DNA of 64,000 bases, taken from NCBI RefSeq assembly GCF_025999835.1, contig NZ_AP025628.1, positions 806,001 to 870,000 on the forward strand. Reading direction: 5' to 3'. Source of the DNA: Caldinitratiruptor microaerophilus. Lineage in GTDB: Bacteria; Bacillota; Sulfobacillia; Symbiobacteriales; ZC4RG38. Each line of letters opens with the position of its first letter. The stretch's first letter is position 1. The notes below the pieces were generated by a model, which was not told the DNA's origin, made no database searches, and saw only the letters and a program-made list of their open reading frames with translations. Shown here one piece after another: positions 25,241 through 33,001 of this stretch. The translations under genes and the position numbers were made by a program.

Positions 25241-26628
25241 GCACCATGCGCCTGACCCTGTGCGTGATCGCGCGGGACGAGGAGGAGAACCTGCCGCGCT
25301 GCCTGGCGAGCGTCTCCGAGGTGGTGGACGAGATCGTGGTGGTGGACACCGGCTCCCGGGACCGCACCCGTGAGGTGGCGGAGGCGGCAGGCGCCCGGGT
25401 CGCCTTCTACCTGTGGGACGGCTCGTTCAGCGCCGCCCGCAACCTCGCCCTCGATCTGGCGACCGGTGACTGGGTCCTCATGCTCGACGCGGACGAGGAA
25501 CTGCACCCCGGCGACCGGGACTCGATCCGGCCCCTGCTGGCTGGCGAGGCCGAAGGGTACTTCTTCACCGTTCTCAGCTACCTCGGGCCGCGTCCGGGAG
25601 CCGACGTCCTCCGCGACGCCCGGCTGTGCCTGTTCCGGCGCCGACCGGGCTACCGTTACGAACGACGCCTCCACGAGGACATCGCCGGCAGCATCCTTTC
25701 CGCCCGGCCCGGCGCGGTTCTGGCTCACGCTGCAGTCCGTGTGCTGCACTACGGGTACCTGGACCCCTCCCTCGCCCGGCGGGCCAAGGCGGAGCGGAAC
25801 CGCGCGGTCCTGCTGGCAGCGCTGCGGGAGACGCCGGACGATCCCTTCCTCCTGTACAGCCTCGCCGCGGAAGCCATGGGCCAGGGCGAGGCGGCCATGG
25901 CGCTCGACCTGCTGCGCGAGGCAGGGCGCCGCGCGGACCGGGGTGCTCCCTGGTATCCGGACTGGGTGAAGAAGACGGCCGTGTGCCTCATCGAGCTGGG
26001 GCGGCTCGACGAGGCCAGGGAGGTGCTGAATCACGGGGTGGAGGCGTTCCGCGACTTCACGGACCTGCGGTTCCTCCTGGGCGTCCTCCACGTGCGAAGG
26101 GGGGACACCGGTGAGGCGGAGGCTTGCTTCGAGGAGTGCCTCCGCCTTGGCGAAGCACCGGTGGGCTACGCCTCGTGGGAGGGGGTGGGTACGTTCCGAG
26201 CTTGGGCTGCCCTCGGGAGCCTGGCGGAATCGAGGAACGACTACCAGGCGGCCGTCCGTTGCTACGCCGCCGCGCTGAGTCAACGCCACGACTTCGGCCC
26301 GGCCCTGGGGAGACTCTGCCGGATCCTCGCCCGGGTGGCACCACGTCAGGCAACGGCGTGGATCGCCCGCTACTTCGACCTGTCGCACGAGGCGACGGCC
26401 ATCACGTTGGCCCGCGTCCTCGAAGCCGCCGGCGCCCCGGGGCTCGCGGGTCGGGTCCTGCGGGTGGCCCTGAACGTCACCGGCCGGGCGGGGACGCCGG
26501 CGCTCGCCGCCGGGTTCGCCGCACTGCGGCGCCGCCAGGCCGCGGCTTGGCTCGGTGGCCCGGTTCCGGGACGGCCGCCTCACACGGACCCGCCCTCCGT
26601 GCCCCGACGGGCCAGCGGCGTTCCGTGA
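25237..26628 (+). CDS. GT2-TPR glycosyltransferase paralogue 5
   Basis: This is a 463-residue protein: LTLCVIARDEEENLPRCL, VVVDTGSRDRT, FSAARNLALDLATGDW, LDADEEL (DXD 84-86), then RLHEDIAG and HYGYLDPS, and a shorter TPR region (FLLYSLAAEAMGQGEAAMAL). All GT2 motifs are intact. It starts at ATG 25237 overlapping the previous TGA and ends the five-gene array. Its 3' end overlaps the convergent 26580-27221 gene by 49 bp. Five related enzymes in a row suggest stepwise building of one glycan or modification of several related acceptors. Confidence 0.88.
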   Translation: MSTMRLTLCVIARDEEENLPRCLASVSEVVDEIVVVDTGSRDRTREVAEAAGARVAFYLWDGSFSAARNLALDLATGDWVLMLDADEELHPGDRDSIRPLLAGEAEGYFFTVLSYLGPRPGADVLRDARLCLFRRRPGYRYERRLHEDIAGSILSARPGAVLAHAAVRVLHYGYLDPSLARRAKAERNRAVLLAALRETPDDPFLLYSLAAEAMGQGEAAMALDLLREAGRRADRGAPWYPDWVKKTAVCLIELGRLDEAREVLNHGVEAFRDFTDLRFLLGVLHVRRGDTGEAEACFEECLRLGEAPVGYASWEGVGTFRAWAALGSLAESRNDYQAAVRCYAAALSQRHDFGPALGRLCRILARVAPRQATAWIARYFDLSHEATAITLARVLEAAGAPGLAGRVLRVALNVTGRAGTPALAAGFAALRRRQAAAWLGGPVPGRPPHTDPPSVPRRASGVP

Positions 26629-27221
26629 CGGGAGGCCCCTCCGACCGGGTAGTACCGGCCCGGCCGGTCCGCCGTGGCCCTGTAAGATCGCACGGGACGG
26701 CCCCGCGATGCCGTGTCCCCGGGGTCTCCCCACTGTACCGTCAGCGTTGCTGGTGGCGGGCTGCCGCCCGGGACCGGGCCGGTCTCGCCGCCTGCGACCG
26801 GCAGCGGCACGGCAGCGACCCGCGATGGCGGCCCGTCCGGGGCGGCCCCGGGGGGATCGCCGGCGGTGGTCAGTTCCACGACAAGGGGAAGTGCGGCCAC
26901 CAGTCCGACGCCCGGCGCCGGCTCGACGTGTACGGGACCGGCCTCGACGGTCCGGGCGACCACGCCGGCCCCGGGACCTGCGGGCAGCGGCAGGACACAG
27001 CGGAAGGGGGCCGAGTAGCGGACAACCCGCTCGCCGGCCGGGTCGCGGAACACCAAGAGGAGGCCCAGCGTTCCCTCTGCGGTCGCCTGCCGGTCGCGGG
27101 CACAGGGAGACAGGCGCAGATGTGTACCGTCGCGGTCCCAGCGTATGTCCGCCAGATTCTCGCCGGGTTGTCCGAACCCGTCTGTTCGGATCACGACCTC
27201 TACCCGCCCGCGGCACTTCAT
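26580..27221 (-). CDS. unrecognised protein, possible SPOCS/DUF3794-like domain
   Basis: This is a 213-residue protein with no firm family match. Residues 30-120 show a beta-rich pattern (GTLGLLLVFRDPAGERVVRYSA, PFRCVLPLP, LPLVVELTT) that resembles the SPOCS/DUF3794 fold of spore coat and SipL-type proteins; this is an eye-based impression. The Gly/Pro/Arg-rich tail overlaps the end of the last glycosyltransferase gene. The ATG at 27221 follows a strong AGGAGGTGA, so the gene is likely to be real. A CATAGGGT box lies 25-34 bp upstream. A spore-coat or exosporium role is inferred from these features only. Confidence 0.55.
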   Translation of the reverse strand: MKCRGRVEVVIRTDGFGQPGENLADIRWDRDGTHLRLSPCARDRQATAEGTLGLLLVFRDPAGERVVRYSAPFRCVLPLPAGPGAGVVARTVEAGPVHVEPAPGVGLVAALPLVVELTTAGDPPGAAPDGPPSRVAAVPLPVAGGETGPVPGGSPPPATLTVQWGDPGDTASRGRPVRSYRATADRPGRYYPVGGASRHGTPLARRGTEGGSV

Positions 27222-27245
27222 ACCCGCTCACCTCCTGTCGCGATC

Positions 27246-27255
27246 ACCCTATGCG
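27246..27255 (-). promoter_or_regulatory. CGCATAGGGT box upstream of the 26580-27221 gene
   Basis: On the minus strand this reads CGCATAGGGTG, matching the CATAnnnT core of sigma-K-type -10 elements, 25 bp before the ATG at 27221. The same 10-mer occurs twice more in the window at 28809-28818 and 57378-57387. No -35 AC is placed correctly here, so confidence is limited. Confidence 0.35.
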
Positions 27256-27304
27256 CCGGCCCCCGGCAGCGCCTCTTCCGCCGCCGGGGGTTCCCGGGGG
27301 CCGC

Positions 27305-27340
27305 GGTGAAGGCCACCGGGCAGTACCGGTGGCCTTCACC
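27305..27340 (-). terminator. perfect 15-bp hairpin after the Cys-rich gene
   Basis: GGTGAAGGCCACCGG (27305-27319) and its exact complement (27326-27340) flank a 6-base loop, 20 bp beyond the stop of the 27361-27948 gene. There is no T-run, so it is either a factor-assisted terminator or an mRNA 3'-end stabiliser, which is common in GC-rich genomes. Confidence 0.6.
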
Positions 27341-27360
27341 ACGGGGATGCTGGACAGGGA

Positions 27361-27948
27361 TCAGGAGCCGGTGAACGGCGTGGTGACCCGGTCGGCCACG
27401 CTGGACGGCGCCAGAACCACCTTCACCGCTCGGTCCTGGCAGATGGACACGTCGAACGCGCCGACGTCGAGGGTGGCCTGCACGGCGGTGCCCCCGCCGA
27501 TGATGGTGGCCCCGCTGACCGTGGCGCTCGGCGGCGGGCTGGAGAGCGCGCAGTCCGTGCCGGAACCCAGGTTGTCGGTGAAGTCGGTGTCGACCTGGCA
27601 GGTGATGAAGTTGCCGTTCGATAGCTGCAGGAAGAACGCCGACCGGATGGTGAGCGTGAACTGGCCGTTGAAGCACGTCGAGCTGAGCGGGAAGGCGGTG
27701 GAGAAGAGCACGGCGACGATGGTGGTTCCGGGCGGCAGCGTGGGGCTGCAGGTGATGGTGGTGGGGGGCGGATCGTAGCTGCAGCGGCGCCGGATCTTGG
27801 TCCGGCAGAGCTGGACGATGTCCAGCGTGCCCGGGGTGAGGACGCCGGTCTCGGTGGTGTCCACGCAGACCGTCGGGGTGATCGGTGGGTCGGCGTCACT
27901 ATGGAAGATCTGGATCTCGCCACCCGCGAGCGGCGGAACGGCACTCAT
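27361..27948 (-). CDS. Cys-rich, beta-rich protein, unrecognised
   Basis: This is a 195-residue protein of unknown family. It has about eight scattered Cys, many Thr/Ser/Val, and short alternating stretches (TIVAVLFSTAFPL, GQFTLTIRSAFFLQLSNG, QATLDVGAFDVSICQD) that suggest a beta-sandwich cross-linked by disulphides. There is no signal peptide or hydrophobic anchor. Cys-rich beta-sandwiches without export signals are usual for spore coat, exosporium or appendage subunits, and the neighbours support this, but it is inference. ATG 27948 follows AAAGGAG by 7 bp. A CATAAGTAT sequence upstream resembles but does not fit CATAnnnTA. Confidence 0.6.
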   Translation of the reverse strand: MSAVPPLAGGEIQIFHSDADPPITPTVCVDTTETGVLTPGTLDIVQLCRTKIRRRCSYDPPPTTITCSPTLPPGTTIVAVLFSTAFPLSSTCFNGQFTLTIRSAFFLQLSNGNFITCQVDTDFTDNLGSGTDCALSSPPPSATVSGATIIGGGTAVQATLDVGAFDVSICQDRAVKVVLAPSSVADRVTTPFTGS

Positions 27949-28044
27949 CCAACCACTCCTTTCGGAAGTCCCGTCTCATACTTATGTAGAGCGCTCCACA
28001 CCCGTTCCTTCGCAGGCTGGGGCCGCGCAGCGAGGCAGAGGAGA

Positions 28045-28068
28045 CGGCCCGGCACCTTGGCCGGGCCG
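28045..28068 (-). terminator. hairpin 3 bp after the 28072-28569 gene
   Basis: CGGCCCGG (28045-28052) pairs with CCGGGCCG (28061-28068) around an 8-base loop. It directly follows the stop codon of the minus-strand gene and precedes the Cys-rich gene. No T-run follows. Confidence 0.5.
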
Positions 28069-28071
28069 CAT

Positions 28072-28569
28072 TCACCACGTGATCGAGATGTGGACCGGAC
28101 GGCGCAGCCTGCACCGCCAGGGCAGGACGTGGAGTGTGCCGGTGACCAAACACGGGTCCGCTGGGTCGACCGTGGTGCCCTCGAGCTGAACGGCGGGAGT
28201 GTCGGCGTCGACCCCGTCCGCCGGGCCGAGGTGTGCCCTCAGGACGACGTCTTGTGCCAGCATCGCCGGGCGATCCGACGTCTCGAAGGCCAGAAGGACC
28301 TTCACCGTCAGCTCGAGGCAGCCCGAATCGGGAATCCACCGCATCGGGCGGAGGGGGGTCGCCTCCGCGTGGAGGATGCGGAGGACGGGGCGGTCGTGCC
28401 GGTACGTCATGGCGAACTGTTGGGAGCGGAAGGCTTCGTGGAACTCGAGCCACAGGTTGGCCGTGATGCGGGGCGACGGCGGCCCGCCGGGTGATTCGCC
28501 GGGAAACGGGCTCGCGGCGGGCGCGAAGGGCGACTCGGCGCCCCCGGCCTGATGAATCTCGATACGCAT
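28072..28569 (-). CDS. unrecognised protein of the spore-surface-like locus
   Basis: This is a 165-residue protein from ATG 28569, which has GAGGAG 7 bp upstream. A longer frame from GTG 28764, also preceded by GAGGAG, adds 65 residues rich in Arg/Pro that look non-native. The body is beta-rich (NLWLEFHEAF, LELTVKVLLAFET, DVVLRAHLGPADG, TGTLHVLP) with two Cys and ends in HISITW. It has no signal peptide and no recognised family. It is grouped with the two following minus-strand genes by orientation and style; a surface or coat role is only an inference. Confidence 0.55.
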   Translation of the reverse strand: MRIEIHQAGGAESPFAPAASPFPGESPGGPPSPRITANLWLEFHEAFRSQQFAMTYRHDRPVLRILHAEATPLRPMRWIPDSGCLELTVKVLLAFETSDRPAMLAQDVVLRAHLGPADGVDADTPAVQLEGTTVDPADPCLVTGTLHVLPWRCRLRRPVHISITW

Positions 28570-28807
28570 CCGGATTCTCCTCGGACTCGGCGCGTCGCCG
28601 GTGGCCAATGTGAGGCACCGGCAAGGAGCAGGGAGTCTCGGCGTGTGGGACCGCTTCGGCCGGAGTTCGGACGATCTGCGTCCCGACGCTTCCTGCAGCG
28701 GCCCAAGCGCCACCGACTCCCGACCGGGCACGGATACGTAACCGTCGAGGCGCGCAGCCCCCACGGATGATCTCCTCGTCGTGCAGGATTCCAGCCGGTG
28801 CCCGTGC

Positions 28808-28816
28808 TACCCTATG
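28808..28816 (-). promoter_or_regulatory. CATAGGGTA, exact sigma-K -10 pattern
   Basis: On the minus strand CATAGGGTA matches CATAnnnTA exactly. An AC dinucleotide lies 16 bp upstream (28833-28834), the Bacillus sigma-K spacing. It faces the 28072-28569 gene and would give a leader of about 230 bases to ATG 28569, or about 35 bases to the alternative GTG 28764. Confidence 0.45.
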
Positions 28817-28905
28817 CGTATGGAAACCCGGTGTACGCGCGGCGGACATCCACCGGCCGTTCCCGGGTGCATGCGCTGCTGTGCGGCTGGAAGGGGGGAC
28901 GGCGT

Positions 28906-29790
28906 TTGTCCCAGACAGCGCCCCGACCGGAGCGCCGGCACCCGAAGAACCAGCTGAACGACCTCACCGGGCGGGAGTGGCTGCGCTTCACCCGCACCTG
29001 GTTCGTCCACGACCCGCCGCCCCGCAGCCGGGAGGAGCTGGAGCACCCCGCCAAGTACCCCGAGGGGCTGGTGACCGACTTCCTGCGGTTCTTCACCAAG
29101 GCCGGGGAGTGGGTCCTGGATCCCTTCTGCGGGGTCGGGTCGACGCTCGTAGCGGCCGCCCGGTCCGGGCGCAGCGGTGTCGGGATCGAACTGGTTCCCG
29201 CGTTCGCGGCCGTCGCCCGGCGCCGAGTGGCAGCCGAGGCTGCCGGCACCCGGCAACTCGTGGCGGAGGGCGACGCCGTCCGTCTTCCGGAGGTGCTGGG
29301 GCGGCTCCGGCAGGCCCACCCGGAGGTACCTGCGCGCTTCGACTTCACCATGACCTCCCCGCCGTACTGGGACATGCTGTCGAAGAGCCGGGGCGGCGTG
29401 GAGTCGGTGCACAAGCGGCGAGCGAAGCGCGGCCTGGCCACCACGTACTCGGACCACCCGGACGACCTCGGCAACCGGCCTGACTACGGCTCGTTCCTGG
29501 CCGCCCTCGGCGAGGTGTTCCGGCACGTCTACGCTCTCACCCGCCCGGGGCGCTACCTGGTGGTGGTCGCCCAGAACATGCGCACCCCTGCAGGCGCCGT
29601 GCAGCCCTTCGCCTGGGACCTCGTGCGCGAGCTGACCGAGCGGGGCCCCTGGGTGTTCCACGGCGAAAGGATCTGGTGTCAGGACTCGAAGCCCCTGGGC
29701 ATCTGGGGCTACCCCAAGGTCTTTGTCCCGAACTATCACCATCACTACTGCCTGATCTTCTACAAGCCGGAGGGAGGTCGTGACCCGTGA
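28906..29790 (+). CDS. site-specific DNA methyltransferase (N4/N6 amino type)
   Basis: This is a 294-residue DNA methyltransferase. The SAM motif I DPFCGVGSTLVAAARSGR precedes motif IV TSPPYWD, and NQLNDLTGREWLRFTRTWF at the N-terminus is typical of these solitary enzymes. SPPY marks an exocyclic-amine methyltransferase (m4C or m6A). TTG 28906 has AAGGGGGGA 7 bp upstream and gives the family N-terminus; the frame from 28798 includes promoter-like sequence. No restriction endonuclease is adjacent, so it is probably an orphan regulatory methyltransferase. It overlaps cutA by 4 bp. Confidence 0.82.
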   Translation: MSQTAPRPERRHPKNQLNDLTGREWLRFTRTWFVHDPPPRSREELEHPAKYPEGLVTDFLRFFTKAGEWVLDPFCGVGSTLVAAARSGRSGVGIELVPAFAAVARRRVAAEAAGTRQLVAEGDAVRLPEVLGRLRQAHPEVPARFDFTMTSPPYWDMLSKSRGGVESVHKRRAKRGLATTYSDHPDDLGNRPDYGSFLAALGEVFRHVYALTRPGRYLVVVAQNMRTPAGAVQPFAWDLVRELTERGPWVFHGERIWCQDSKPLGIWGYPKVFVPNYHHHYCLIFYKPEGGRDP

Positions 29791-30110
29791 CCGACGTGTT
29801 CCTCGTGTACGTCACCACTTCGAACGAGGAGGAAGCGGCGCGGATCGGCCGTCAGGTGGTGGAGGAGCGGCTCGCCGCCTGCGCCAACGTCGTGCCCGGC
29901 GTCCGCTCCTTCTACCACTGGGAGGGGCGCCTCGTGGAGGACGGTGAGGCCCTGCTGCTGCTCAAGGCCCACCGCGAGCGCCTGGACGACCTCATCGCGC
30001 GCGTGAAGGCCCTGCACAGCTACACGGTCCCGGCCGTGAACGCCGTCCCCATCGAGCGCGGGAACCCGGACTACCTCCGCTGGGTGGCTGAGGAAACCGT
30101 GGGGCGCTAA
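29787..30110 (+). CDS. cutA: divalent-cation tolerance protein CutA
   Basis: This is a 107-residue CutA1, a ferredoxin-like trimer linked to copper and other divalent-cation tolerance. The length is typical. Conserved features are VYVTTSNEEEA, EERLAACANVVPGVRSFYHWEG, EALLLLKAH and HSYTVPAVNAVPIERGNPDYLRW. The GTG start overlaps the methyltransferase stop and follows AGGGAGGTCG. Confidence 0.95.
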   Translation: MTDVFLVYVTTSNEEEAARIGRQVVEERLAACANVVPGVRSFYHWEGRLVEDGEALLLLKAHRERLDDLIARVKALHSYTVPAVNAVPIERGNPDYLRWVAEETVGR

Positions 30111-30841
30111 CCACCGCCCAGCAGCGCTTGAAATCGGGCTGCGTCGGCGGCCATGGACACGTTGTTGAACAGGACCCACGCCGGCGGGCGAATGAGCCCG
30201 CGCAACCGGTTCAGATCGGCGTCAGTGTACCGGTAGCCGTAGCCGCCGACCCCGTGCAGGCGGAGGTACTGCAGGTCACCCCATACCGGTTGCGCCACGA
30301 AGGGGTCCACGGCGTGGACCAGGTCCAACTCCCGGCACAGGTCCCGGACCACCTCCTCCGGCCATGGCCCGCGGGGCTCCCAGGCCAGCACGAAGGGGCC
30401 CCGTTCGGCGTCGCGCAGGAAGCGGCGCATCCGTGTGAGGTTCTCTTGCGTAGGTCGGAAGGAGGCCGGGGTCTGGAGGAGCACGAGGCGCGCCCCGAGG
30501 ATCCGGGCCGCTCGTACGGTTTCCCTCCACGCGTCTTCCACTTCCGGGGTCCCCTGCAGCGAGCCGTACGCTTCCTTGCAGCCGGGCAGGGGCCGGCGGA
30601 GGCGACGGTAAGTCGGGGACGATGCCGGGTGGGTGACGAGCTGCCACGCCTTCATCGTGAACACGAAGCCCTCCGGCGCTGCTTCCCGCCACCGGACCAG
30701 CGTGGCCTCACGCGGCGGGTCATAGAAGGTCTGCTGGATTTCCACAATCGGGTACCGCCGAACGTAGTCGGCCTGCCGGAGCGCCCAGCCGCAGCAGCCG
30801 ACCAGGACGTCTTTCGGCCTGAAGCCGTCCGGTTCGTCCAT
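30107..30841 (-). CDS. DUF72 (YecE-like) TIM-barrel protein
   Basis: This is a protein of about 244 residues from ATG 30841 (260 from GTG 30889). VLVGCCGW at the start, the QQTFYDPP segment in place of the usual EINSTFY, FTMKAWQLVTHP, the LLQTPASFRPT strand, FVLAWEPRGPW and YLRLHG are the DUF72 landmarks. The biochemical role of the family is unsettled; it is widespread in bacteria and archaea. It converges with cutA, overlapping it by 4 bp, and the start side overlaps the MntA/HepT remnant frame. Confidence 0.85.
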   Translation of the reverse strand: MDEPDGFRPKDVLVGCCGWALRQADYVRRYPIVEIQQTFYDPPREATLVRWREAAPEGFVFTMKAWQLVTHPASSPTYRRLRRPLPGCKEAYGSLQGTPEVEDAWRETVRAARILGARLVLLQTPASFRPTQENLTRMRRFLRDAERGPFVLAWEPRGPWPEEVVRDLCRELDLVHAVDPFVAQPVWGDLQYLRLHGVGGYGYRYTDADLNRLRGLIRPPAWVLFNNVSMAADAARFQALLGGG

Positions 30842-31194
30842 CGTGCCTGTCGCACCTGTCCTAATGGTGTCTGGCTGGTTTCCAACCACGCGAGGACGTG
30901 GCGGGCGAATTCCGTCAGGTGGCCAAGTCGTTCCCGCAGGATCTGGTGCAGTTCGTCGGGGGTGACTTCCGCGTAAAGGTGTACCAGACGGTTCCGGGAA
31001 CCTGCCATGCCACGGATGTCGATGTAAGTGCTGGCCTCTCGCCAGCGCCGGTCGTCAGGAGAGAACAGCGCCGCCACGTCCACGTCGCTGTCCGGTCCTG
31101 CGGTCTCCGACGCCACCGAACCGAAGAGGTACAGAGCGAGGAGACGGTGGTCGCGTGCAACCCGGGACAGACATTCCCGGTCGATCCGTCGCAT
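30652..31194 (-). pseudogene. MntA-HepT fusion remnant (deletion chimera)
   Basis: This frame starts at ATG 31194 after GGGAGGAG. Residues 1-60 are the N-terminal half of a minimal nucleotidyltransferase (YLFGSVASETAGPDSDVDVA with the GS...DxD metal site). Residues 62-105 are the C-terminal end of a HepT-type HEPN toxin, with the RNRLVHLY motif (Rx4HxY) followed by FARHVLAWLE. In intact modules mntA and hepT are adjacent separate genes, so an in-frame deletion has probably joined them. The remaining 75 codons run through the DUF72 gene in another frame and look meaningless. Loss of the first HEPN helices should abolish the toxin fold. Confidence 0.75.
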
Positions 31195-31443
31195 GCCGCG
31201 TCTCCTCCCGACGCCAGCCATGCTTTCATATTACCACAACATGGTGTTGCTGCCAACCGTCACCTCGCCACGGTGCCTGCCACGTGTCGCACCGGTGCAG
31301 AGTAACGCAGTACACGCACCGTACGAGAGCTCGTGACGGATCGACCGCCGTACGGCCGGAGGCCGCCGTTCGGACGAAGCCGGCGTGCCAAGGCAGGACT
31401 GCGAATCGTCAAGGCGAATCTTTTCTCCGTGTCCACGGCCAGG

Positions 31444-31454
31444 TGGTCAGACCA
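31444..31454. promoter_or_regulatory. TGGTCAGACCA operator upstream of lutR
   Basis: A perfect 11-bp palindrome with the GGTnnnACC core bound by PdhR/LldR-type FadR-subfamily regulators lies 38 bp before the GTG at 31492. It probably mediates lactate-responsive autoregulation of lutR and lutABC. Its position supports the downstream GTG start over the earlier in-frame ATG at 31333. Confidence 0.7.
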
Positions 31455-31491
31455 GCCCGCCAGTGCGGCGCACGAGGGCAGGGAGGCCGCG

Positions 31492-32238
31492 GTGACCCGG
31501 TTCGAGCGGATCACGAGCCAGCGCATCTACCAGCAGATCGTCGACCAGATCTCCCGGATGATCCGGGAGGGCGTACTCCGGCCGGGCGACCGGCTTCCCC
31601 CCGAGCGCCAGCTGGCCGAAGCGTTCGGGGTCAGCCGCGCCGCCGTGCGTGAGGCGCTGTCGGCGCTGAGCATGACCGGGCTCCTCGAGGTGCGCCCGGG
31701 AGAGGGCACCTTCATCCGCAGCGCCACGCCGGAAGTGCTGATCGGCCCGCTCGCGACGCTCCTGACCATGGAGCGCGACGAGGCCGTGGGGCGGGAACTG
31801 CTGGAGATCCGGATGGCGCTGGAGGCGGACAGCGCCTTCCTGGCGGCCCAGCGGTGGGAGCCGGAGGACCTGGTTGCGATCGAGACCGCTCTGCAGGCGA
31901 TGGAGGACGAGCACCGGTCGGGGCAGCTGGGCGCTGCGGCCGACTGGCAGTTCCACTACGCGATCGCCGGGGCGTCCGGCAACGGGCTCCTGCTGCAGAT
32001 CATGCGGACGCTCAGCGAGAGCATGCGGGAGTCGCTCGAGGCCTACCGCCGGCGGCTCCTCCGCATCCCCTCGATGGGCGAGCGCCTGCTCGCCGAGCAC
32101 CGCGGGATCCTGGAGGCCATCCGGGACCGCGACGCGCCGCTCGCCCGCGAGCGGATGCGGGCGCACATCGAGGGCGTGGAGCGGACCCTGTACCACCAGG
32201 CGTCGGAAACCACAGGCACCGGTGACCCGGAGCGCTGA
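31492..32238 (+). CDS. lutR: FadR-subfamily GntR regulator of lactate utilisation
   Basis: This is a 248-residue regulator. The winged helix covers residues 5-72 (LPPERQLAEAFGVSRAAVRE is the helix-turn-helix), and an FCD all-helical sensor domain covers about 85-235, where His of FHYAIAGASGN and HRGILEAI are family metal/ligand positions. It precedes lutABC and has a GGTnnnACC operator upstream, so lactate is the likely effector. The GTG at 31492 has AGGGAGG 5 bp before it. Confidence 0.85.
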   Translation: MTRFERITSQRIYQQIVDQISRMIREGVLRPGDRLPPERQLAEAFGVSRAAVREALSALSMTGLLEVRPGEGTFIRSATPEVLIGPLATLLTMERDEAVGRELLEIRMALEADSAFLAAQRWEPEDLVAIETALQAMEDEHRSGQLGAAADWQFHYAIAGASGNGLLLQIMRTLSESMRESLEAYRRRLLRIPSMGERLLAEHRGILEAIRDRDAPLARERMRAHIEGVERTLYHQASETTGTGDPER

Positions 32239-32272
32239 CCGGGTCGGCCGGGACGAGAAGGCGGGATGCCGG

Positions 32273-33001
32273 TTGCGCGTGGCCCTGTTCATCACCTGCC
32301 TCGGCGACCTGTTCTTTCCCCGGGCCGGCATGGCGGTGGTCAAGCTTCTCGAACACCTCGGGGTGGAGGTGACCTTCCCGGAGGGGCAGACCTGCTGCGG
32401 CCAGCCGCAGTGGAACAGCGGCTACCCGGAGGCGGCGGCCGCACTCGCCCGTCACTTCCTGGACGTGTTCGACGGGGCCGACTACATCGTGAGCCCGTCC
32501 GGGTCGTGCGCGAGCATGGTGCAGCACTACTACCCCGAGATCTTCCGTGACGACCCGGCCCGGCTCGATCGCACCCGGCAGATCTCCGGCCGGATCTACG
32601 AGTTCACCCAGTTCCTCGTCGAGGTGCTGGGGGTGGAGGACCTGGGCGCCCGCTACCCGGCCCGCGCCACCTACCACCAGTCCTGCCACATGACTCGCCT
32701 CCTGGGGGTGGAGGAGCCGCCCCTGCGCCTCCTGCGCAACGTGCGCGACCTGGAGCTGGTGCCCCTCGAACACCCCGAGCTGTGCTGCGGCTTCGGCGGT
32801 ACCTTCTCGGTGAAGTCCCCGGAGGTCTCCGTGGCGATGGCCGACGAGAAGCTGGACGACGTGACCCGCACGGGAGCGGACCTCCTCGTGGGGGCGGACC
32901 CGTCGTGCCTGCTCCACCTGGCGGGCCGGGCGCACCGGCGCCGGCTTCCCCTGAAGATCATGCACGTGGCCGAGGTCCTGGCCGAGGGGGTGGGGCTGTG
33001 A
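32273..33001 (+). CDS. lutA: lactate utilisation protein A, iron-sulphur (CCG-domain) subunit
   Basis: This is a 242-residue LutA (YkgE-like) protein with two CCG cysteine motifs, TCCGQPQWNSG near residue 42 and ELCCGFGGTFS near 172, which bind a noncubane or [4Fe-4S] cluster as in heterodisulfide-reductase-type subunits. YHQSCHMTRLLG is a further conserved Cys segment. LutABC oxidises L-lactate to pyruvate. TTG 32273 follows a GGCGGGA site; GTG 32279 is an alternative. The stop overlaps the lutB start (TGATG). Confidence 0.92.
   Translation: MRVALFITCLGDLFFPRAGMAVVKLLEHLGVEVTFPEGQTCCGQPQWNSGYPEAAAALARHFLDVFDGADYIVSPSGSCASMVQHYYPEIFRDDPARLDRTRQISGRIYEFTQFLVEVLGVEDLGARYPARATYHQSCHMTRLLGVEEPPLRLLRNVRDLELVPLEHPELCCGFGGTFSVKSPEVSVAMADEKLDDVTRTGADLLVGADPSCLLHLAGRAHRRRLPLKIMHVAEVLAEGVGL

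Noticed and set aside
24967-27231. A 754-codon minus-strand open frame opposite the last glycosyltransferase genes
   Set aside because: It mirrors real plus-strand coding sequence, has low-complexity Arg/Pro/Gly composition and no recognisable domain.
30652-30850. The C-terminal 65 or so codons of the MntA-HepT frame as real protein
   Set aside because: They overlap the DUF72 gene in another frame on the same strand and have the Ser/Arg-rich look of a shadow; they are translated only because the normal stop is lost.
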